DNA of 64,000 nucleotides from an uncultured Bacilli bacterium (GTDB lineage Bacteria; Bacillota_I; Bacilli_A; RF39; UBA660). The translations under genes and the position numbers were made by a program. The first letter of the stretch is position 1; each line of letters opens with the position of its first letter. Positions 53,831-62,558 of the stretch are shown here, piece after piece. Under the pieces are notes generated by a model, which ran no database searches, was not told the DNA's origin, and saw nothing but the letters and a program-made list of their open reading frames with translations. Location: assembly GCA_934095825.1 (NCBI GenBank), contig CAKOKQ010000009.1, forward strand, positions 12,459 through 76,458, read 5' to 3'.

Positions 53831-54784
53831 ATGATAAAACAAATAAATAATAATAAAATCTTAATAATTAGCCACTTGGCTGATATTGATGGTATGGGTT
53901 CAATAATACTTGGTAAATTCTATTTTAAAAACTTTGATTTTTTACTTGCGGATAATAATCAAAATTATGACTTAGAAACCGATATTGAGGCTGAAAACTA
54001 TGAAACTATCTATATTTGTGATTTAGGATTTTCTGATAAAAATTTAAATTACTGTTTAAATCATCCCGAAATTGCTAATAAAATAAAAAATTTTGACCAT
54101 CATGAGTCAGAAGAAGCAAAAAATAAGTATCCCTTTGTAAATGAAGTTATTAAATTAGATGGTCGTTTAACCTGTGCTACCGAGTTGTTCTATAATTATT
54201 TATTAACTTTACCTAATAGTGATTTTTTAAAAAGCGATTTCTTTAAAAAGATGGTTAATGCTATTCGTTGTGAAGATACTTGGGTTTTTGAAGCTGAAAA
54301 TAATACTTTAGGACCTGACTTAGCAACCCTTCATGCTTTTCTAGGAGCAACAACATTTATCGATGTGATATCTAATCTAAATTGTACTGGTGATTTTTAC
54401 CTTCCTAAAGCATATGAAGATATAATAACCAGCCAAAACGCGACTAAAGATTATGATGTTTCAAATTATGTTAAGAAAGCCCGATTAATTGAATATAACA
54501 ATTATAAAATTATCGTTTCAATTAGTGAAGGCTATCGTTCTTATGTTGGTAACGAACTTATGAAAATGTATCCCGAGGCCGATTTTGCCTTAATTATTAA
54601 CTTTTATCGTTTGACTTGTTCTTTAAGAATTAATAACGATAAGCATGATTTAGGCCAAATTGCTCAAGAATTTACTCCTAATGGTGGTGGTCATAAAAGA
54701 GCGGCAGGCTTCCAATTTGATGAGTGTTCTATTCCTAAGATAGAGGAAATTATCTCTAAATACTTAGGAATGCTAAAAAATTAA
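53831..54784 (+). CDS. DHH/DHHA1-family phosphoesterase
   Basis: A 317-residue enzyme starting at ATG 53831 behind AGGAG. The DHH domain shows HLADIDGMGS, CDLGF and FDHHES; the DHHA1 domain has GGGHKRAAGF near the C-terminus. The metal ligands are complete. Such proteins hydrolyse short oligonucleotides, cyclic-dinucleotide products or oligophosphates; it lacks the PAS/GGDEF parts of GdpP and the size is close to NrnA-like enzymes. Substrate not settled. It precedes parA, 62 bases away. Confidence 0.88.
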   Translation: MIKQINNNKILIISHLADIDGMGSIILGKFYFKNFDFLLADNNQNYDLETDIEAENYETIYICDLGFSDKNLNYCLNHPEIANKIKNFDHHESEEAKNKYPFVNEVIKLDGRLTCATELFYNYLLTLPNSDFLKSDFFKKMVNAIRCEDTWVFEAENNTLGPDLATLHAFLGATTFIDVISNLNCTGDFYLPKAYEDIITSQNATKDYDVSNYVKKARLIEYNNYKIIVSISEGYRSYVGNELMKMYPEADFALIINFYRLTCSLRINNDKHDLGQIAQEFTPNGGGHKRAAGFQFDECSIPKIEEIISKYLGMLKN

Positions 54785-54846
54785 GACAAAATAATTTTTA
54801 TATGTTAAAATAAAGTAGCAGAAGTTTTGACGAAGGTGGTATTAAA

Positions 54847-55632
54847 ATGACAAAAATAATTGCTTTAGTAAATCAAAAAGGTGGTGTTGGTAAGACAACA
54901 TCTAGTATTAATTTATCAGCAGCTTTAGGAAAAGAAGGTAAAAATACTTTATTAATCGATTTAGACCCGCAAGGAAATGCAACGACTGGTCTTGGAATTA
55001 ATAATGGCGACATTAAACATGATATTTATGATGTAATGACTGGCGCTTGTGATGTAAAAAGTGCTGTAATAAAAACTAAATTTAAAAATTTATCCATGAT
55101 TCCCGCAACCTTAAATCTAGCTGGTGTTGATGTTGAGTTTGTGAAAGCTATGTTAGAAGACTCTAACTTTCGTCAAAACGAACAATTAAAATTGAGTTTA
55201 GAACCATTAATGGGAACCTATGATTACATTATTATTGATTGCCAGCCATCGCTTGGTATCACAACAATGAATGCTTTAGTTGCAAGTAACTCCGTAATTA
55301 TTCCTGTTCAATGCGAATTCTTTGCTTTAGAAGGTATAACTCAATTATTAAACTCTATAATTATGGTCCAATCTAATATGAACCCAGGTCTTCGGATTGA
55401 AGGAGTTTTGCTTACGATGTTAGATGGTCGTACTAATATTGGTCTAGAAGTAATCGAAGAAATTCGTGGTTACTTTAAAAATAAAGTTTTCAATACCATT
55501 ATTCCTCGTTTAGTTCGTTTAGTTGAGGCCCCAAGTCATGGCAAACCAATAAGCGACTACGACCCAGATAGCAGAGCAACACTTGCTTACCAAAATTTAG
55601 CAAAGGAGGTTATTAGTAGAGATGGAAACTAA
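54847..55632 (+). CDS. parA: Chromosome partitioning ATPase ParA/Soj
   Basis: A 261-residue deviant-Walker ATPase. KGGVGKTTSSINL (P-loop with signature Lys), DLDPQGNATTG and the IIDCQPSLG Walker B region are intact. It cooperates with ParB at parS sites to segregate origins and, in Bacillus, to regulate DnaA. The stop lies within the first codons of parB (11-base overlap). A GAAGGTGG site precedes the ATG. Confidence 0.96.
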   Translation: MTKIIALVNQKGGVGKTTSSINLSAALGKEGKNTLLIDLDPQGNATTGLGINNGDIKHDIYDVMTGACDVKSAVIKTKFKNLSMIPATLNLAGVDVEFVKAMLEDSNFRQNEQLKLSLEPLMGTYDYIIIDCQPSLGITTMNALVASNSVIIPVQCEFFALEGITQLLNSIIMVQSNMNPGLRIEGVLLTMLDGRTNIGLEVIEEIRGYFKNKVFNTIIPRLVRLVEAPSHGKPISDYDPDSRATLAYQNLAKEVISRDGN

Positions 55633-56530
55633 AAGAAAAGCCTTAGGTAAAGGTTTAGAACAATTATTTACCAATGAACGCATTGATTTTGATAATTTTG
55701 AAAAAGGCTTAGTCGAAGAAGCTAAACCAAATGAAATTGTTGAAATAAAAATCAGTGAAATTCGTTCCAACCCTTACCAACCTCGTAAAATTTTTGATGA
55801 AGAAGCTCTAAACGAGTTAGCCTCATCTATAAAAGAACATGGTATTGTTCAACCAATTATTGTTAAAAAAAGTATAAAAGGGTATGAATTAGTTGCTGGT
55901 GAACGCCGTACTAAAGCTGCTAAAATAGCGGGCTTAGAAACCGTCCCTGCAATCGTTAAAGATTTCGATGATGAACAAATGATGGAAATTGCTCTAATCG
56001 AGAACATTCAAAGAGAAAATTTAAATCCAATTGAAGAAGCTATGGCTTATGATAGTATCTTAAGAAGCAGTAATATTACTCAAGATGAATTAGCTAAAAA
56101 ATTTGGCAAAAGCCGCAGCTACATTACAAATAGCTTAGGACTTCTAAGACTTCCTGATGATACGAAAAAATATGTTGAAGATAACAAACTATCAATGTCG
56201 CATGCTAGAGCTTTATCAAAATTAGAAGATAATGACCAGATTAATCGTCTTGCTAACAAAATAGTTAATGAAAATTTAAATGTTCGCGCTATTGAAAATA
56301 TTACTCGTGATATTCATGACCAAGAAATTAAAAAAGAAAAAGACGAAAATACTTTATTCGAGTTTAAACAATATGACACTTTAAATACTAACCATATCTA
56401 TGAAGATGCCATGCGTGAAAAATTCGGTATCAAAGTAAAAATAACTGGTAAAAAAATAGAAATACCATACTCTTCACAATTGGAACTACAAAGAATTTTA
56501 GAATTAATGGATGTTAAAATTGAAGGATAG
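55622..56530 (+). CDS. parB: Chromosome partitioning protein ParB/Spo0J
   Basis: A 302-residue CTP-dependent DNA clamp. It begins with a short ParA-activating N-terminus (KRKALGKGLEQLF), followed by the ParB/Srx domain with NPYQPRK, the C-motif GERRTKAA, and ENIQRENLNPIEEA; the helix-turn-helix contains SRSYITNSLGLLRLP; a dimerisation helix ends the chain. It spreads from parS sites and loads SMC. I saw no 16-base parS consensus in this window. Confidence 0.96.
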   Translation: METKRKALGKGLEQLFTNERIDFDNFEKGLVEEAKPNEIVEIKISEIRSNPYQPRKIFDEEALNELASSIKEHGIVQPIIVKKSIKGYELVAGERRTKAAKIAGLETVPAIVKDFDDEQMMEIALIENIQRENLNPIEEAMAYDSILRSSNITQDELAKKFGKSRSYITNSLGLLRLPDDTKKYVEDNKLSMSHARALSKLEDNDQINRLANKIVNENLNVRAIENITRDIHDQEIKKEKDENTLFEFKQYDTLNTNHIYEDAMREKFGIKVKITGKKIEIPYSSQLELQRILELMDVKIEG

Positions 56531-56532
56531 TT

Positions 56533-57357
56533 ATGAAAATATTAGAAACGATTTTAAAAATTATTAGAACTAAGCAAGTTTATACTCCTATAATTGCTAT
56601 CTTTTTAGGAATTATAGCTTGTAAGGGAATAAACAGTGCTTTACAAAAAATGTTGAAATTAAACGATGGCAAAAACTCTTATGAACAAAAGAAAAAAAGA
56701 ACTATTATTGACTTATGTTCCAATATTTTTAAATATGTCATAATTGTTATTGTTGTTATTATAATTCTTGATGCTTATGGTATTGATACAAAATCAATCA
56801 TTGCGGGATTAGGTGTTTTATCAGCCGTTTTAGGTTTAGCACTTCAAGATACCTTAAAAGATTTTGTTGGGGGCGTAAGTATTATTTTAGAAAATTATTA
56901 TGTAGTAGGTGATTATGTAACATTTGGTAACTTTACTGGGGAAGTAATTGAATTAGGTTTAAAAAGCACTAAAATTAAAGATTTTAATGGCAAAATTTTA
57001 ATCCTTGCTAACCGTAATGTTAATCAAGTAATTAACTTATCTCAAGCTAAACAAAGTATTTTCTTAGAAGTTAGTGTGGCATATGAAGAACCAACTGAAA
57101 AAGTTGAAAATTCCCTAAAAAAAATTATACCGGAAATTGAAAAAATTAATTATGTTGTCAAAAAATCAGTAGCATACTTAGGAATATCATCTTTAAGTGA
57201 TTCAGCCGTTACTTATCTTATAAAAATTCAAAGTCTCCCAGATAGACAATGGCAAATTAAAAGAGATGCTTTAAGAATTATAAAAAATACATTTGAAGAA
57301 GATAATATAAAAATTCCATATCCACAAATCGAGGTGCACCATGGACAAGACATATAA
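56533..57357 (+). CDS. Small-conductance mechanosensitive channel, MscS family
   Basis: A 274-residue channel protein. Three TM helices occupy about residues 15-115; the pore-lining TM3 and following loop show AGLGVLSAVLGLALQDTLKD, the family signature, then the beta domain with GDYVTFGNFTGEVIELGLKS. It opens under membrane tension to release solutes in hypo-osmotic shock. The location two bases after parB is a conserved Firmicutes arrangement (yyaD/E-like context). Confidence 0.93.
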   Translation: MKILETILKIIRTKQVYTPIIAIFLGIIACKGINSALQKMLKLNDGKNSYEQKKKRTIIDLCSNIFKYVIIVIVVIIILDAYGIDTKSIIAGLGVLSAVLGLALQDTLKDFVGGVSIILENYYVVGDYVTFGNFTGEVIELGLKSTKIKDFNGKILILANRNVNQVINLSQAKQSIFLEVSVAYEEPTEKVENSLKKIIPEIEKINYVVKKSVAYLGISSLSDSAVTYLIKIQSLPDRQWQIKRDALRIIKNTFEEDNIKIPYPQIEVHHGQDI

Positions 57358-57538
57358 ATTAAACGACCAAGTAATAATGAAAAAGCCTCATGCTTGTGGG
57401 ACTAATCTTTGGCAAATCGTAAGAACAGGTGTTGATATTAAAATAAAATGCGTCAATTGTGGCCGTGAAGTTATGCTTGACCGTTTAGAATTTAATAAAA
57501 AATTAAAGAAAGTTCTAGGTGATAACGATGCAAAATAA
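57341..57538 (+). CDS. DUF951 zinc-binding protein
   Basis: A 65-residue protein of the DUF951 family found between parB and ychF in many Firmicutes. Motifs: KKPHACGTNLW, then DIKIKCVNCGR with Cys-x-x-Cys that with the upstream Cys probably binds zinc, then RLEFNKKLKKV. It overlaps mscS by 17 bases and the transporter gene by 11, showing tight coupling. Function unknown. Confidence 0.9.
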   Translation: MDKTYKLNDQVIMKKPHACGTNLWQIVRTGVDIKIKCVNCGREVMLDRLEFNKKLKKVLGDNDAK

Positions 57539-59036
57539 AAAAGATAAAGTATCTTTAAATCCCATAATGACTTTAATGATTCTAATTGGCTTAGCTATTT
57601 TACTAAGTGGGATTCTTGCCTTATTTGGTGTGGGCGCTACTAATCCCGCAGAAGGTAATTGGGTTGCTGTAGAATCTTTGCTAAGCCTTCGCGGTATAAA
57701 ATATATTTTCCAGTCAACCGTTTCTAACTTTGCATCCTTTACCCCTTTATCAATGCTAATTATTATTTTAATCGGTATTGGTATAATGGATAAAAGTGGA
57801 TTCTTAAAAACAACATTTTCACTACTAACAAGAAAATTTCAAAAGAAAACAATAACTTTTGTCTTAGCGCTTATCTGTATAATTTCATCAATCGGTGGCG
57901 ATCTTGCTTATGTGGTTATGATACCATTAAGTGCGTTACTGTTCTACTATGGCCGCCGCAACCCTTTGCATGGTATTGTTATAAGCTTTGCTGCCCTTAC
58001 TTGCGGAACTGGATTGAGTGTATTTAAAACAAGCGTAGATTCTAGCCTAGATGCTCTAACTTTAGATGCTGCTCATATTTTAGATTCTTCTTATACTTTA
58101 AATTATTTAGGTTACTTTATTATTATGACAGCTGCTATTTTTGCTTCTTCGGCCGTTATAACCTATATTGCTGAAAAATTTAGTGTAAATGATGTTCCTA
58201 AATACGAATTTAAAGATGAAAAAAAAGAATTCAAGTTAGCTAAAAGAGATATTAGAGGCTTAATTTTTGCGGGAACTTTTGGGATCATATATCTTTTAAT
58301 CTTTATCTATAATATAATTCCAAATCTACCTTTAAGTGGAAACTTACTAGATTATTCTCAAAAACTTTATATAGATAAATTATTTAATCCTAATTCCTTC
58401 TTTTCCCAAGGCTTTGTTTTCATTGTAACCATTTGGTTTGTTATCCTTGGCTTATTTTATGGTCTTGGTTCTAGAAGTATTAAGAGTAGTAATGATTTCT
58501 GCGATTACTTAACCCATTCTTTAGATGGCATAGGTCGAACAATTATTTTAATATTGTTATCTTCCATCTTAATTAATGTGTTTAAAAAGACTAATATTGG
58601 TATTGTTGCCACTTCATTAATTGGCAACTTAATAAGTAACTGCAAATTTACAGGCATACCTTTACTGTTAATGTTCTTCTTTGGCACTGCTTTAGCAACT
58701 ATTCTTTTGCCAAACACCGTTAATAAATGGACTATTCTTGCTCCAACTTGTGTTCCAACTTTAATGAATGTCGGCTTCAGTCCAGAATTTATTCAAGTGA
58801 TTTTCCGTTTTGCGGAAAGTATGACTTACGGTTTAACCCCAATTATGGCTTACTTTGTAATCTATTTAGCTTATATGGAAAAATACAATACCGCTGATAA
58901 TCCAATTGGTATATTTAAGATTTTAAATTATCAAAAGAAATATGCCTTAGCAGCTGGCGTTGTCTTCCTAGTCTTATCAATTATTTGGTACTTAGTTGGT
59001 TTGCCAATTGGTATTGGTGTAATGCCTACAGTTTAG
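57528..59036 (+). CDS. AbgT-family transporter
   Basis: A 502-residue polytopic membrane protein (about 12 TM). Start at ATG 57528 behind AGGTGATAA. Pattern SNFASFTPLSMLIIILIGIG and ISSIGGDLAYVVMIPLSALL are typical of AbgT, the p-aminobenzoyl-glutamate transporter family; some members export sulfonamides. The substrate here cannot be decided. Its position between DUF951 and the rest of the ychF region is an insertion relative to the usual order. Confidence 0.88.
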   Translation: MQNKKDKVSLNPIMTLMILIGLAILLSGILALFGVGATNPAEGNWVAVESLLSLRGIKYIFQSTVSNFASFTPLSMLIIILIGIGIMDKSGFLKTTFSLLTRKFQKKTITFVLALICIISSIGGDLAYVVMIPLSALLFYYGRRNPLHGIVISFAALTCGTGLSVFKTSVDSSLDALTLDAAHILDSSYTLNYLGYFIIMTAAIFASSAVITYIAEKFSVNDVPKYEFKDEKKEFKLAKRDIRGLIFAGTFGIIYLLIFIYNIIPNLPLSGNLLDYSQKLYIDKLFNPNSFFSQGFVFIVTIWFVILGLFYGLGSRSIKSSNDFCDYLTHSLDGIGRTIILILLSSILINVFKKTNIGIVATSLIGNLISNCKFTGIPLLLMFFFGTALATILLPNTVNKWTILAPTCVPTLMNVGFSPEFIQVIFRFAESMTYGLTPIMAYFVIYLAYMEKYNTADNPIGIFKILNYQKKYALAAGVVFLVLSIIWYLVGLPIGIGVMPTV

Positions 59037-59070
59037 ATTTAACTAATAGATGGTTAAATCTTTTTTTTAT
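59035..59070 (+). terminator. Terminator of the parA-abgT operon
   Basis: AGATTTAAC and GTTAAATCT are perfect complements around a 9-base loop, then TTTTTTT. Confidence 0.88.
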
Positions 59071-59122
59071 TTTAAAACTTAAATAAAATAAATGTTATAA
59101 TAGTAATAGGAAGTGTTAAAAA

Positions 59123-59515
59123 ATGAAAAAAATTATTAAAGGATTACTACTTTTGTCAGGAATTTGCCTACTTTGTGCATGTAGTAGTAATAAAAATAGC
59201 GATACTAAAATTACATTCGATAATAATGGCTTTCTAACCAAAGAAGCCATAAAAAATATTCAAGCTGAAGACAATTATATAATTTTAGATGTTAGAACCC
59301 AAGAAGAATATAACGAAAAACATATAGTTAACAGCATCTTGATACCTTATGATAAAATATCCGCCCAAACCGTTAAGATAGATAAAGATAAAACCATATT
59401 AGTTTATTGTCGTTCGGGAAAAAGAGCAGCCACGGCTTTAGAAAAATTAAAAGAATTAGGTTACACCGCATACAATATGGGTGGTCTTGCCAATATTGAT
59501 TTACCCAAAGAATAA
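59123..59515 (+). CDS. Extracytoplasmic rhodanese-like lipoprotein
   Basis: A 130-residue lipoprotein: lipobox LCAC (Cys20), a ~20-residue linker, then one rhodanese domain. LDVRTQEEYNEKHI and the active loop YCRSGKRA with catalytic-type Cys are intact. It should be attached to the outer membrane face and could transfer sulfane sulfur or handle thiols there. Single gene with AGGAAGTG site. Confidence 0.9.
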   Translation: MKKIIKGLLLLSGICLLCACSSNKNSDTKITFDNNGFLTKEAIKNIQAEDNYIILDVRTQEEYNEKHIVNSILIPYDKISAQTVKIDKDKTILVYCRSGKRAATALEKLKELGYTAYNMGGLANIDLPKE

Positions 59516-59595
59516 TAAAACTATAAATAAAATTTATAATTTAATATAGAAAAAAATTATAGAAAAGATATAAGAAATAGAAACAAGAGAAAAAT

Positions 59596-60039
59596 ATGAT
59601 TAAAAGAATAATAACAACCAAAGATGCTAAGATATGCGATGGTCTTCTAACTAAATTGATACTAAACGAAAGTGAATATGATAAATTGCTACCCAAAAAC
59701 TTTGTGGTGCAGGATTATTTTCAAAATGTTATAAAAGATGAAAAAAATATATTACTTGGTTATATTGTTGATAAAAAAATAATCGGATATACATTCTTAA
59801 AAAAAATAATAAAAGATGAAAATACTGGTTATCTAATAGATGGACTTTATATTGAAGAAACCTATCGTCGTAAAGGATATGCTAAAGAACTTTTAGAATA
59901 TTCTTTAAATTTATTAAAAAAAGAAAATCCTGCCTTTATTGAAATAAATGTTTTATATGCTAATAAAATAGCTAGAAACCTATATAAATCACTTGGATTT
60001 CAAGATTTTAAAATAACTATGCGAAAAATAAATAATTAG
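59596..60039 (+). CDS. GNAT-family N-acetyltransferase
   Basis: A 147-residue acetyltransferase. The acetyl-CoA-binding motif A is YIEETYRRKGYAKELL (the R-R-K-G-Y-A pattern), followed by EINVLYANKIARNLYKSLGF, typical for motif B. Substrate unknown. It stands between the rhodanese lipoprotein and ychF; a weak stem with a long loop (AAAAAGGC/GCCTTTTT, 60047-60115) follows. Confidence 0.9.
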   Translation: MIKRIITTKDAKICDGLLTKLILNESEYDKLLPKNFVVQDYFQNVIKDEKNILLGYIVDKKIIGYTFLKKIIKDENTGYLIDGLYIEETYRRKGYAKELLEYSLNLLKKENPAFIEINVLYANKIARNLYKSLGFQDFKITMRKINN

Positions 60040-60155
60040 AAAAGTAATAAAAAGGCGCAAAAAAACTAAATGATATAAATTATTAGGTAAAAATGGTTAA
60101 ATAAATTGCCTTTTTAGTCCATTTTATTTATAATTAACAAAGAGGAAGTGGTATT

Positions 60156-61256
60156 ATGGCTTTGAAAGCCGGAATCGTAGGCCTACCAAATGTTGGTAAA
60201 TCTACTTTATTTAATGCAATTACAAAAAAGAATATATTGGCAGCTAACTATCCGTTTGCAACTATCGAACCAAATGTTGGCGTTGTAACTGTTCCTGATA
60301 CGCGTTTAGAATTTTTAGAAAATATGTATTTACCATCAAGAACAATTCCTACAACTTTTGAATTTACGGATATAGCTGGTTTAGTAAAAGGAGCAGCTAA
60401 AGGCGAAGGACTAGGGAATAAATTTTTATCCCATATTCGTGAATGCGACTGTCTTGTTGAGGTTGTTCGTTGCTTTGATGATGCTGATATCATTCATGTT
60501 GAAGGAAAAACCGACCCAATTCGTGATATCGAAATTATTAATGTTGAACTTATTTTAGCTGATTTAGAAATTGTAACTAATCGAATTTCTAAGATTGAAA
60601 AGAAAGCTCAAACTACTAAGGAAAAAGATGCTGTTTTAGAATATGAAACCTTAAAAAAATGCGAAAATTCTTTAATGAATAATATTCCTTTAAGAAGAGT
60701 TGAGTTTAATGATGATGAATTATTATTGATTAAAAACTTTAATTTTATTACCCAAAAACCTATCATTTATGCTGCTAATGTCTCCGAAGATGATTGTATA
60801 ATTGGTGAAAATGAGTATACAAAATTAGTTAAAGAGTATGCTAAAAATGATGATGCTCAAGTTATTGTCATGTGTGCAAAAATGGAAAGCGAACTAGCTG
60901 AACTAAGTGATGACGATAAAAAAGCCTTTATGGCCGATTTAGGACTTGCTAATAGTGGCCTTGATAAATTGATTTTTGCCACTTATTATTTACTTGGTTT
61001 ACAAACCTTCTTTACCGTTGGCAAAGATGAATGCCGTGCTTGGACCTTTAAAAAAGGAATGAAGGCTCCCGAATGTGCCGGTTTAATTCACAGTGATTTT
61101 CAAAGAGGATTTATAAAAGCCGAAGTTACCAGCTTTAATGATTTAGAAAAATTAGGTAGTGAAAAAGCCGTTCAAGAAGCTGGTAAGCTACGCTTAGAAG
61201 GTAAAGACTACATCATGCAAGATGGCGATATTGTTCTATTCCGTTTTAATGTTTAA
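60156..61256 (+). CDS. ychF: Redox-regulated ATPase YchF (Obg family)
   Basis: A 366-residue translation-associated P-loop NTPase. G1 is GLPNVGKST, G3 DIAGLVKGA with EGLGNKFL, and the G4 region shows YAANVSEDD (the N-x-x-E type that makes YchF prefer ATP). The C-terminal TGS-like domain carries FFTVGKDECRAWTF and HSDFQRGFIKAEV. It binds ribosomes and modulates stress responses. Normal length; RBS GAGGAAGTGG. Confidence 0.97.
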   Translation: MALKAGIVGLPNVGKSTLFNAITKKNILAANYPFATIEPNVGVVTVPDTRLEFLENMYLPSRTIPTTFEFTDIAGLVKGAAKGEGLGNKFLSHIRECDCLVEVVRCFDDADIIHVEGKTDPIRDIEIINVELILADLEIVTNRISKIEKKAQTTKEKDAVLEYETLKKCENSLMNNIPLRRVEFNDDELLLIKNFNFITQKPIIYAANVSEDDCIIGENEYTKLVKEYAKNDDAQVIVMCAKMESELAELSDDDKKAFMADLGLANSGLDKLIFATYYLLGLQTFFTVGKDECRAWTFKKGMKAPECAGLIHSDFQRGFIKAEVTSFNDLEKLGSEKAVQEAGKLRLEGKDYIMQDGDIVLFRFNV

Positions 61257-61292
61257 AATATAAACAATTTTAATTAGAAAAGGGGAATTACC

Positions 61293-62474
61293 TTGCAATT
61301 TAAAATAATTACCAAGGAAGAATTTTTAGCTTATCGTGATAATTTTAATTATAACTTTTACCAAAACCCTTCATGGGGCGAGGTAAAAAAAGAAACAGGC
61401 TGGAATAACTTTTATACAGCCGTTTTTGATGATAAAAATAGGCCAATTCTTCTAAGCTTAGTTTTAGTCAAAAAAATTTTAAATAAATATCTATATTATG
61501 CTCCTCGGGGACCTCTTTTGAAAAATGGTACTGATCGCAAAAAAGTTTATCAGTTTTACTTGCAAGAAATGAAAAATTATTTAAAAAATAAAAAAGCTAT
61601 TATGTTTAAATTTGACCCTTTAATTCTATATGCCAAACATGATAAAGAAGGTCAAACTATAGGTAATGAAACCGAACAAAATTTTGTTGAATTCCTAGAA
61701 AAACAAGGAGCAAAACATCGAGGATTTACTATTGGATACACCGATGAGGCTCAATTTAGATGGTCTTATGCCTTAGACATTCAAAATAAAACATTTGCTG
61801 ATTTAACTAAGGATATGAATACTAGATGTAAACGCAGTATCAAAAAGGCCTTAAAATATCCCTTAGTTATTCAAGATGTAACTGATGAGACAATCAAAGA
61901 TTTTAAAGATATTATGGAAAGTACTGCCCAAAGGCAACATCATAGTGATAGAGCACTCTGTTATTATCAAACTTTAAAAGACAATTTAAAAGATATTATA
62001 CGAATGTGTCTAATCTATTTAGATAAAGAAAAATTTTTAGAAGATATTAAGATGGGTAAATATAGTATTGATGAAAATGTTTTGGAAAATGTAAAACAAG
62101 ATGAAAGAAACATGATACCTTTAAGTGCCGGCGTGTTTATTTTTGATAAAGACCGTTTTAATTATGTATATGGGGGAACTTATGCTAAGTATTTTCCTTT
62201 TATGGCCCCTTATAAAATGCAGGTAGAAATGATAAAATATGCCCTTGAAAAAAAGATGAACTACTATGACTTTGGCGGCATTTCCGGTAATTTTATTCCT
62301 AATACTCCCGAATATGGTGTATATGAATATAAAAGGGGTTATGGTGGTTTTGTAATCGAATATATTGGCGAATTTGATTTAGTTATAAACAAGAGAGCCT
62401 ATTTTGCTTACACTCATGGCTTAAAAATTTATGAAACATTACTAAAAATTATCAAGAAATTACCAAAAAATTAA
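61293..62474 (+). CDS. FemX/FemAB-family peptidyltransferase
   Basis: A 393-residue cytoplasmic enzyme with a TTG start behind AAAGGGGA. Two GNAT-like subdomains are visible: the first with NPSWGEVKKETGW and YYAPRGPLL, the second with STAQRQHHSDR, AGVFIFDKD, YVYGGTYAKYF and YDFGGISGNF. A short coiled-coil insert sits between them. FemX-type enzymes use aminoacyl-tRNA to start or extend the peptidoglycan interpeptide bridge on lipid II, so the organism probably has branched stem peptides. Confidence 0.92.
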   Translation: MQFKIITKEEFLAYRDNFNYNFYQNPSWGEVKKETGWNNFYTAVFDDKNRPILLSLVLVKKILNKYLYYAPRGPLLKNGTDRKKVYQFYLQEMKNYLKNKKAIMFKFDPLILYAKHDKEGQTIGNETEQNFVEFLEKQGAKHRGFTIGYTDEAQFRWSYALDIQNKTFADLTKDMNTRCKRSIKKALKYPLVIQDVTDETIKDFKDIMESTAQRQHHSDRALCYYQTLKDNLKDIIRMCLIYLDKEKFLEDIKMGKYSIDENVLENVKQDERNMIPLSAGVFIFDKDRFNYVYGGTYAKYFPFMAPYKMQVEMIKYALEKKMNYYDFGGISGNFIPNTPEYGVYEYKRGYGGFVIEYIGEFDLVINKRAYFAYTHGLKIYETLLKIIKKLPKN

Positions 62475-62558
62475 CAGATTAATATAGAATATGGTAATTT
62501 TTCTTTTAAATTTCATAAATTAATGGTATGATTTTCTTAATTAGAAAGAGGGAATAAT

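Noticed and set aside
54700..57000. parS sites near parAB
   Set aside because: No sequence close to the TGTTTCACGTGAAACA consensus was seen.
62475..62558. T-box riboswitch upstream of cysS
   Set aside because: The gap is only 84 bases and has no T-box core or specifier stem-loop.
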